In this document: positions 1 to 5,046 of the stretch, one piece after another
How the letters are laid out: every line of letters begins with the position of its first letter
Position numbering within the stretch: position 1 is the first letter of the stretch
DNA from: Leucobacter sp.
GTDB lineage: Bacteria; Actinomycetota; Actinomycetes; Actinomycetales; Microbacteriaceae
Assembly: GCA_031178565.1 (NCBI GenBank)
Contig: JAPSIU010000228.1
Coordinates: 1-5,046 of the forward strand
DNA length: 5,046 nucleotides
Reading direction: 5' to 3'
Made by a program: the position numbers and the translations under genes
Notes under the pieces: model-generated
What the model was told of the DNA's origin: nothing
What the model saw: only the letters and a program-made list of their open reading frames with translations
Database searches by the model: none

Positions 1-954
1 GAGTCGTTCGCCCGTCACGGTGTGACCACCGTCTACGAGATCCCCGCGACGGTCGGCGGAGTCGAAGCCTACGCCTCCCTGGCTCGTCGCAGCGCGCTGC
101 CCACCCGGATCACCCTGACCCCGGTGCTCGCACCGGGGCAGAACCCGCTGCTCGACGGCGTGGAGGCGTGGCGGCCCGAGCGATTCGGCGGCGGGATCGA
201 CTCCGGCCTCATCGCTCCGGGAGGAGTCAAGATCTTCGTCGACGGCGACAACGAGCAGTCCTTCGACACGGACGGCTTCGAGCAGCGGCCCAGGCGATGG
301 GGCGCGGTGACTCGCACGCTCGCGCAGCTCCGCGAGGAGCTGATCTGGGCGACGCGGCGCGGTGTGCAGGTGTGGGTGCACGCCATCGGGGACCTCGCGC
401 AGGAGATGGTGCTCGAGGCGGTCGCCGAGGCCCGGGATCGGGTCGGTCCGCCTCGACTGCCGACGCGGCTCGAGCACGCCGGCAATCTGAAGCTCTCGCC
501 CGAGATTCTCGCCCGGATCGTCGAACTGGGGGTGATCCCCGTTCCCACCGCCAACTTCATGGCCACCGACGACGGCTCCGGGCTCTACGCCTACCGCAGT
601 CTCGCCGAGGCCGGTCTTCGGCCCCCGGGCAACTCCGACACGGGCGGGGCGATCGCCGAGGCGCCGAACCCCTGGTTCGGCGTCGCGCACATGCTGCGCC
701 GGACGAACCGGCGCGGGACGCCGATCGCTCCCGAGGAGCGGGTGCCCGCGTTCGAGGGCGTGCGCGGTTACACCCGATACGCGGCGGAGGCGGCTGGACT
801 GGAGCGCGTGATCGGTTCGCTCGAACCGGGGGCCGCAGCGGACTTCGCCGTCTACGCCCGCGACCCGCGTCACCTGGATCCCGAGGCGATGGCGGAGGTC
901 GAGGCCGATGCGACCTTCGTCGGTGGGAGGGCGACGTGGCAGAAGAACGGCTGA
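1..954 (+). CDS. YtcJ-like metal-dependent amidohydrolase (Amidohydro_3 family), C-terminal part, 5' partial
   Basis: The frame is open from the first base, so the gene starts before the window; 317 codons are visible. The GTG at 22 is in frame but lies inside the conserved HGVTT strand, so it is not a credible start. Metal-centre elements of the amidohydrolase superfamily appear in order (window codon numbers): Lys77 in GVKIFVDGD (the probable carboxylated lysine), His127 in HAIGD, His159 in RLEHAG, and Asp213 in GNSDTGG. The end is typical of the family: YTRYAAEAAG (an AAEAAG helix), then GSLEPGAAADFAVYARDP, which closes the small beta-sandwich domain. Aligned by eye to the second amidohydrolase at 3722, about 209 N-terminal residues, including the HxH metal motif, are missing, giving a full length near 525. 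The family hydrolyses amide or related C-N bonds in the cytosol; known members include the N-substituted formamide deformylase NfdA. The substrate cannot be read from sequence. The 3' end overlaps the first permease gene by 19 bases, so the two are probably cotranslated. Confidence 0.93.
   Translation, partial: ESFARHGVTTVYEIPATVGGVEAYASLARRSALPTRITLTPVLAPGQNPLLDGVEAWRPERFGGGIDSGLIAPGGVKIFVDGDNEQSFDTDGFEQRPRRWGAVTRTLAQLREELIWATRRGVQVWVHAIGDLAQEMVLEAVAEARDRVGPPRLPTRLEHAGNLKLSPEILARIVELGVIPVPTANFMATDDGSGLYAYRSLAEAGLRPPGNSDTGGAIAEAPNPWFGVAHMLRRTNRRGTPIAPEERVPAFEGVRGYTRYAAEAAGLERVIGSLEPGAAADFAVYARDPRHLDPEAMAEVEADATFVGGRATWQKNG
925..930 (+). promoter_or_regulatory. Ribosome binding site for the first permease
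   Basis: GGGAGG lies 5 bases before the GTG at 936, inside the end of the upstream amidohydrolase gene. It decides the start of the permease, whose reading frame otherwise stays open as far back as about 168 with no similar signal. Confidence 0.8.
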
Positions 955-1835
955 GCGCGGGCTCGACGACCGGGATCGCGGCCCTGCTCCGGCCGCGCCC
1001 GAAGGGCCGCAGCGCGGATGCGTGGCTGCTCATCGCGCCGGCCATAGCGCTCGTCGGGGTCTGCTTCCTCTACCCCCTCGTGGCGCTCGTCGCGCGCAGT
1101 TTCCTCGAGCCCGAACCGGGTTTCGCGCAGTACGCGTCGGTGCTCGGCGACGAGACCAGCATGACGATCCTCGCGAGGACGTTCCTCGTCGCCCTGCAGG
1201 TCACCGTCGTCACTCTCGTGCTGGGGTACCCCTACGCCTATCTCATGACGCTCGTCGGACGACGAGCCCGCACCTTCCTCATGTTCCTCGTGCTGCTGCC
1301 CTTCTGGTCGAGCCTGATGGCGCGCACCTTCGCCTGGATCGCGCTGTTCCATCCCGAGGGGGTCGTCGTCGGCGCCCTCCGGCTGATCGGGCTCGGGCAC
1401 GTCGAGCTCCTCGGCACGCAGCTCGGAGTGACCATCGCCATGGTCCAGGTGCTGCTCCCGTTCATGGTCCTCCCGCTGTACAGCACGATGAGCGGGATCG
1501 ACCGCCGCCTGCTCGACGCCGCGCGTTCGATGGGCGCCTCGCGATGGCGCGCGTTCTTCCGGGTGTACCTCCCGCTCTCGCTGCCGGGCGTGCTGGCCGG
1601 TTCGGTGCTCCTGTTCATCATGAGCCTCGGGTTCTGGGTGACTCCCCGGCTCATCGGCTCGCCCCAGGAGTCGCTCATCGGCCAGTTCATCGAGATGCGG
1701 GTCGGGAAGCTGCTCGACTTCGCCGGAGCCGGCGCCATCTCGACGGTGCTGCTCGTGGTCACGCTCCTGCTCCTGCTGATCTCGGCCGGAGCGCTGAAGC
1801 GCGTCCCGGGCGCGCTGGCGGGAGGACCGCAGTGA
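936..1835 (+). CDS. ABC importer inner-membrane permease, PotB-like
   Basis: This 299-residue protein is one of the two channel-forming subunits of an ABC importer of the spermidine/putrescine (PotB) type, and its length is normal for that family. Six membrane segments can be read at about residues 29-51, 82-105, 112-134, 161-183, 217-237 and 265-286, after a short charged cytoplasmic N-terminus. The EAA loop that docks on the ATPase is at about 194-218: DAARSMGAS, then FFRVYLPLSLPG, with the invariant Gly200. PotB-like features include FLYPL in the first helix, LPFWSSLMART near residues 121-131, and WVTPRLIG after helix 5. The GTG start is chosen because of the GGGAGG 5 bases upstream and because it gives a standard N-terminus; the in-frame extension upstream translates to an Arg-rich shadow of the amidohydrolase. 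It overlaps the preceding gene by 19 bases and the next by 4. The substrate is unknown: polyamine, opine, phosphonate and amino-acid derivatives are all carried by this class. Confidence 0.93.
   Translation: MAEERLSAGSTTGIAALLRPRPKGRSADAWLLIAPAIALVGVCFLYPLVALVARSFLEPEPGFAQYASVLGDETSMTILARTFLVALQVTVVTLVLGYPYAYLMTLVGRRARTFLMFLVLLPFWSSLMARTFAWIALFHPEGVVVGALRLIGLGHVELLGTQLGVTIAMVQVLLPFMVLPLYSTMSGIDRRLLDAARSMGASRWRAFFRVYLPLSLPGVLAGSVLLFIMSLGFWVTPRLIGSPQESLIGQFIEMRVGKLLDFAGAGAISTVLLVVTLLLLLISAGALKRVPGALAGGPQ
1820..1825 (+). promoter_or_regulatory. Ribosome binding site for the second permease
   Basis: GGGAGG lies 6 bases before the GTG at 1832, inside the last codons of the first permease. It supports the start that overlaps the upstream stop codon (GTGA). 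Confidence 0.8.
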
Positions 1836-2620
1836 GCGCGAGGGAGACGAAGGCGGGCATCGGCCTGCGGCTCTGGGCGACGTTCGTCGGGATCGTCCTG
1901 TTCGCGCCGCTCGCGATCGTGGTGCCGCTCTCCTTCACGGCGAAGCGCAGTTTCAAGTTCCCGCCGGAGGGCCTCTCGCTCGAGTGGTACGGGAACTTCC
2001 TCCGCGACGAGGCGTGGCTCAGAGCGCTCGGCAACTCCCTGTGGATCGGGCTCGTCGTCGCCGCTCTGTGCTGCGTGCTCGGAACCCTGGCCGCACTCGG
2101 ACTGCAGCGGCTGCCGCGCCGCGCGGCGGGGATCGTCCAGGGGCTGCTGCTCGCGCCGCTGATCATTCCCGGCATCGTCTCCGCGGTCGCGATCTACTCC
2201 GTGTTCCTCAAGTGGAGGCTCAGCGGGAATCCGCTCGGGTTCGTGCTCGCGCACGCCGTGCTGGCGATCCCGTTCGTCGTCGTCACGGTGAACGCGAGTC
2301 TCGCGGGATACGACCGGACGCTCGATCGAGCGGCGGCGAGCCTCGGCGCGGGGCGCCTGCGCACCTTCTTCCGGGTGACGCTGCCCATCATCGCCCCCGG
2401 CGTCGGTGCCGGTGCGCTCTTCGCCTTCATCACCTCGTTCGACGAGGTGGTGGCCGCGATGTTCCTGCAGACCCCGAGCATCCGCACACTCCCGGTCGAG
2501 ATGTTCGTGAGCGTGACGAACGAGGTCGACCCCACGATCGCGGTGGTCTCCACGCTCATTCTCGCGGTCACCAGTGCGCTCGTGCTGGTGCCCGCCCTCA
2601 CCCGCTCGCAGAAGAAGTGA
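1832..2620 (+). CDS. ABC importer inner-membrane permease, PotC-like
   Basis: This 262-residue protein is the second membrane subunit of the importer, expected to pair with the PotB-like permease. Six membrane segments are visible at about residues 12-35, 66-91, 100-125, 134-157, 187-211 and 236-256. PotC-type marks include PLSF after the first helix, the periplasmic LSLEWYGNF (49-56 region), the N68S69L start of helix 2, PLIIPGIV at 109-116, and FDEVV at 203-207. The EAA loop is at about 165-190: DRAAASLGA, then FFRVTLPIIAPG, with Gly172, and it is closer to the consensus than that of its partner. The GTG start at 1832 shares four bases with the upstream TGA and has GGGAGG six bases before it; the frame is open much further upstream, but only as a shadow of the other permease. 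The gene ends 10 bases before the ATPase gene. Membership of the importer is secure; the cargo is not known. Confidence 0.93.
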   Translation: MSARETKAGIGLRLWATFVGIVLFAPLAIVVPLSFTAKRSFKFPPEGLSLEWYGNFLRDEAWLRALGNSLWIGLVVAALCCVLGTLAALGLQRLPRRAAGIVQGLLLAPLIIPGIVSAVAIYSVFLKWRLSGNPLGFVLAHAVLAIPFVVVTVNASLAGYDRTLDRAAASLGAGRLRTFFRVTLPIIAPGVGAGALFAFITSFDEVVAAMFLQTPSIRTLPVEMFVSVTNEVDPTIAVVSTLILAVTSALVLVPALTRSQKK

Positions 2621-2624
2621 AAGG
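2619..2624 (+). promoter_or_regulatory. Probable ribosome binding site for the ATPase gene
   Basis: GAAAGG overlaps the upstream stop codon and sits 6 bases before the ATG at 2631. It is weaker than the GGGAGG sites of the neighbouring genes but correctly spaced. It occupies part of the only intergenic gap in the window (2621-2630). Confidence 0.6.
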
Positions 2625-2630
2625 CCCGAC

Positions 2631-3725
2631 ATGAGAGACGCGACGCCGAGAGGCCCGGGCAGCATCGAGCTGGCCGGGATCTCGAAGATCTTCCCCTCCG
2701 GCGCGGTGGGCATCGAGGACGTGACGCTCTCGGTGGCGCCCGGGGAGTTCGTGACGTTCCTCGGCCCCTCCGGTTCGGGCAAGACCACGACTCTCAACAC
2801 GATCGCGGGTTTCATCGCCCCGAGCTCGGGGGCGGTCGTGATCGACGGGCGCGACGTCACGGACCTGCCGCCGAACAAGCGCAATCTCGGCATGGTGTTC
2901 CAGAACTACGCCCTCTTCCCGCATATGACGGTCCGGGAGAACGTCGCCTTCGGCCTCCACAAGAGGGGCCTCGGCCGGGAGCAGGTCCGGGAGCGGGTGG
3001 CGGACGCCCTCGAGCTGGTCCGGCTCGAGGCGCTCGGCTCGCGTCGGCCGCGTGAGCTCTCCGGCGGCCAGCAGCAGCGGGTGGCGCTCGCGCGGGCCCT
3101 GGTCTACCAACCCCCCATCCTGCTGATGGACGAGCCGCTCGGGGCGCTGGACAAGCAGCTCAGGGATCAGATGCAGGTCGAGATCGCGCGGCTGCACCGG
3201 GATCTCGGAACGACCTTCCTCTTCGTGACGCACGATCAGGGAGAGGCGCTCGCCCTGTCGGATCGCATCGCCCTCTTCCGCGACGGCAGGGTCGTGCAGG
3301 TGGGGACCCCCGAGGATCTCTACGCGCGCCCCAACTCGCGCTTCGCCGCGGAGTTCATCGGAGAGTCGACGAGCTTCAGCGGCCGGATGGCGGGGCCGGG
3401 AGCGCTGTCGTGGGGCGAGGGGGTGCTCAGGGGCGCCGACCCGAACCGCGTTCCAAGCGGGGAGCGCGCGACGCTCGTCGTCCGCCCGGAGCACATGCGC
3501 ATCTCCTCCACCTCCGCGGACCCCGCCGACAACCGAGTGGCGGGACGGGTGAGCGATCTCGCCTACCTCGGCTCGCACCGGCGCGTCGGGGTGCGACTGG
3601 AAGACGGCACGAGGGTCGTGCTGGAGGAGCCGGCGGACCCGTCTCGGGGCGTCGAGTACGGGGAGGAGGTCGTGGTGGGGTGGCGCGCCGAGCACGGCGT
3701 CCTGGTCGCGGGAGGCTCCGAATGA
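2631..3725 (+). CDS. ABC importer ATP-binding subunit, PotA-like, with TOBE domain
   Basis: This 364-residue cytoplasmic ATPase would power the two permeases just upstream. All nucleotide-binding motifs are intact: an A-loop aromatic residue (probably Phe21), Walker A GPSGSGKT (45-52, Lys51), Q-loop Gln91 in MVFQNYALFPHMT, signature LSGGQQQR (143-150), Walker B ILLMDEP (163-169; Asp167, catalytic Glu168), D-loop GALD (171-174) and switch His201 in VTHDQGEAL. The stretch VQVGTPEDLYARP, then FAAEFIGE, is the usual end of the ATPase domain in the PotA/FbpC/CysA group. Residues from about 245 onward form a regulatory TOBE-type domain, with the RPEH motif at 285-288. The length is close to that of PotA. 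The ATG at 2631 is the only sensible start: the protein begins just before the conserved IELAGISKIF strand. The gene order permease-permease-ATPase differs from the classical potABCD order. The last four bases overlap the next gene. Which solute is imported cannot be told from this subunit. Confidence 0.96.
   Translation: MRDATPRGPGSIELAGISKIFPSGAVGIEDVTLSVAPGEFVTFLGPSGSGKTTTLNTIAGFIAPSSGAVVIDGRDVTDLPPNKRNLGMVFQNYALFPHMTVRENVAFGLHKRGLGREQVRERVADALELVRLEALGSRRPRELSGGQQQRVALARALVYQPPILLMDEPLGALDKQLRDQMQVEIARLHRDLGTTFLFVTHDQGEALALSDRIALFRDGRVVQVGTPEDLYARPNSRFAAEFIGESTSFSGRMAGPGALSWGEGVLRGADPNRVPSGERATLVVRPEHMRISSTSADPADNRVAGRVSDLAYLGSHRRVGVRLEDGTRVVLEEPADPSRGVEYGEEVVVGWRAEHGVLVAGGSE
3710..3715 (+). 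promoter_or_regulatory. Ribosome binding site for the second amidohydrolase
   Basis: GGGAGG lies 6 bases before the ATG at 3722, inside the final codons of the ATPase gene. It fixes the start at the ATGA stop/start overlap. Confidence 0.8.
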
Positions 3726-5046
3726 GAACCCGGCTCTTCAGCGGCGGTGATGTGGTGAGCCTCGGCTCCGCACGAGGGGACGCCGTGCTCGTCGAGGCGG
3801 GGAGGATCCGGGGGATCGGCTCGAGGGAGGAACTGCTGAGCGGACTGGGCGGACACGATGTCGACGAGGTCGAGCTCGACGGCGCGACGCTCATCCCCGG
3901 ATTCGTCGACGGGCACGCGCACCTCGAGCTGAGCTGCATCACCCAGGATCAGCATCTCCAGCTGCACGCCCCGCCGGTGGGCTCGCTCGACCAGATCCTC
4001 TCGTCGGTCGCCGGCCGACGGGCCGAACAGCCCTCCGGCTGGATCGTGGTGCGGAGCTCGTTCGCCCTCGACCGGAAGGTCGAGGAGGGCCGGCTGCTCG
4101 ACCGCGATGAGCTCGACCGCGTCAGCCCGGGGCAGCCCGTCGTCGTGCTCGCGGGACTGCACGTCGCGATGGTGAACACGGCGGCGCTGCAGCGGCTCGG
4201 CCTCAACGACGAGGAGAACCACACGGCCGGCATGACCGTGCACCGGCGGCCGGACGGGAGTCTGAGCGGGGTGTTCACCGAGATCTGGGATCTGCTGCCG
4301 GCGGCGGACGAGGAGTCGTCGAGGGCGGCGCTCGAGCGCCACGCCCGACGGCTCTTCAGCGCGCACGGCATCACGAGCCTGAGCACGATTCCGACGTCGC
4401 CGCAGGACGTCCGCGCGCTCCAGTCGCTGAGTGAGGCGGGCCGTCTTCCCTTCCGGGTGCGCTTCTATCCGCACGTGCCGAGGGTCGGCCCGATCGACGC
4501 GCTGCTCAGCATAGGGGTGGCCTCGGGATTCGGGGACGGGATGCTGAGCTTCGGCGGCGCGAAGCTGTTCGTCGACGGCGAGGGCGGCGACGGGCTCGGC
4601 GCGAGCTTCGACGATCACAAGCGGAGTCAGGGCGAGCTCGACGAGATCGTGCGGAAGGCCAGCGGAGCGCGGGTGCAGCTGTTCATGCACGCCGTCACGG
4701 AGACCGGGATCGTCTCCGCTCTCGATGCGGTGCGGGCTCAGGACCCCGCGCTCCTCGCGAGGCTTCCGGCGCCGCACCGCATCGAGCATTCGGGGGACTA
4801 CGTCCCGAGATCCCGCATCCGGGAGCTCGCGGCAGCGGGAGTCGGGGTGGTCGCGACGCCGCACTTCGTGAGCTCCGACCTCGTCGATCCGGACTTCCAG
4901 CCGCTCCGGGAGCTGGTCGCCGCCGGCGTGCGGGTGATCGGAGCTACGGACGCCACCGGAACCGTGCCGCAGGGGGTGTCGCCCATGTACAACATCGCCT
5001 CCGCGGTCACCCGCGTGGACGCGACCGGCGACCCTTCCCCGCACCG
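3722..5046 (+). CDS. YtcJ-like metal-dependent amidohydrolase (Amidohydro_3 family), 3' partial
   Basis: The frame is open from the ATG at 3722 to the window edge (441 full codons) and continues beyond it. Residues 1-58 form the N-terminal beta-sandwich strands, followed by PGFVDGHAHLE with the metal ligands His65 and His67. Family landmarks follow: SGWIV (Trp107), LHVAMVNTAAL (His147, Asn152), GVFTE (183-187) and the AHGITS strand near 216. The rest of the metal centre is Lys281 in GAKLFVDGE (probable carboxylated lysine), His323 in FMHAV, His356 in RIEHSGD and Asp410 in GATDATG. No signal peptide is seen, so the enzyme should be cytosolic. Compared with the amidohydrolase at the left edge, about 70-75 C-terminal residues are missing, for a total near 515. 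Lys-to-His spacing is 42 here against 50 in that paralogue, while the His-His (33 against 32) and His-Asp (54 in both) spacings hold. HAVTET replaces the usual HAIGD, hinting at another substrate. ATGA overlap with the ATPase gene suggests coupled translation. The reaction is probably amide or similar C-N hydrolysis; the substrate is unknown. Confidence 0.93.
   Translation, partial: MRTRLFSGGDVVSLGSARGDAVLVEAGRIRGIGSREELLSGLGGHDVDEVELDGATLIPGFVDGHAHLELSCITQDQHLQLHAPPVGSLDQILSSVAGRRAEQPSGWIVVRSSFALDRKVEEGRLLDRDELDRVSPGQPVVVLAGLHVAMVNTAALQRLGLNDEENHTAGMTVHRRPDGSLSGVFTEIWDLLPAADEESSRAALERHARRLFSAHGITSLSTIPTSPQDVRALQSLSEAGRLPFRVRFYPHVPRVGPIDALLSIGVASGFGDGMLSFGGAKLFVDGEGGDGLGASFDDHKRSQGELDEIVRKASGARVQLFMHAVTETGIVSALDAVRAQDPALLARLPAPHRIEHSGDYVPRSRIRELAAAGVGVVATPHFVSSDLVDPDFQPLRELVAAGVRVIGATDATGTVPQGVSPMYNIASAVTRVDATGDPSPH

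Larger units (their letters stand above)
1..5046 (+). other. Interior of a single operon: amidohydrolase, two permeases, ATPase, amidohydrolase
   Basis: All five genes run in the same direction with junctions of -19, -4, +10 and -4 bases. No hairpin followed by a T-run and no promoter-like gap is visible between them. Both end genes are cut by the window, so the transcription unit extends on both sides. A solute-binding protein, and perhaps a regulator, would be expected outside the window. Co-transcription is inferred from spacing only. Confidence 0.8.

Noticed and set aside
235..248. Fourteen-base match between 235-248 and the region from 4568, possible repeat
   Set aside because: Both encode the conserved FVDG(D/E) segment at the metal-binding lysine of the two paralogues. 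It reflects protein homology and shared codon preference, not a DNA repeat.
168..935. In-frame upstream extension of the first permease, which could be read as a fusion or long N-terminal domain
   Set aside because: The extension is an Arg-rich out-of-frame reading of the amidohydrolase. The GTG at 936 with its GGGAGG gives a permease of normal length.
1551..1575. Similar string (TTCTTCCGGGTG) in both permeases, near 1554 and 2365
   Set aside because: Both copies encode the FFRV part of the EAA loop that contacts the ATPase, so the similarity is explained by protein function.
2621..2630. Possible promoter or terminator in the only intergenic gap
   Set aside because: Ten bases are too few for either, and no hairpin or T-run is present. 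It fits a ribosome binding site and spacer.
1238..2893. Long minus-strand open frame of 551 codons across the permease genes
   Set aside because: It translates to low-complexity Arg/Glu/Pro/Ser-rich sequence with no recognisable domain. It is the expected antisense shadow of GC-rich genes whose plus-strand products are clearly identified.
3563..5044. Long minus-strand open frame of 493 codons opposite the second amidohydrolase
   Set aside because: The product is Arg/His/Glu-rich with no domain. The plus strand carries an uninterrupted amidohydrolase with all its metal-site motifs over the same stretch.

Overview
The window is a compact block of five genes, all on the + strand, from a bacterium with very GC-rich DNA. 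Third codon positions are almost always G or C, there are two GTG starts, and strong GGAGG-type ribosome binding sites sit inside upstream genes. This suggests a high-GC actinobacterium. The author's guess is something close to Microbacteriaceae, but no marker gene here proves the taxon.

Layout: (1) positions 1-954 hold the C-terminal part of a YtcJ-like metal-dependent amidohydrolase (Amidohydro_3 family), whose N-terminal ~200 residues lie before the window. (2) 936-1835 and 1832-2620 are two inner-membrane permease subunits of a PotB/PotC-type ABC importer (polyamine/opine/phosphonate class). (3) 2631-3725 is the cognate PotA-like ATPase with a C-terminal TOBE domain. (4) 3722 to the end of the window is a second, divergent amidohydrolase of the same family, complete at its N-terminus and cut off at the right edge, probably some 70-75 residues short.

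The genes overlap by 19, 4 and 4 bases, and the only gap is 10 bases. No promoter or terminator is visible, so this looks like the interior of one longer, translationally coupled operon. No stretch over 300 bases lacks a gene. The substrate-binding protein that such an importer needs is not in the window and probably lies just outside it.

How the genes may work together (inference): the transporter brings in a small organic compound, perhaps an amide, N-acyl or N-formyl derivative of an amine or amino acid. The two cytoplasmic amidohydrolases then hydrolyse it or related forms. The flanking of one importer by two diverged paralogous hydrolases is the most interesting aspect. The families themselves are well known, and the sequence does not show an obviously new kind of system.
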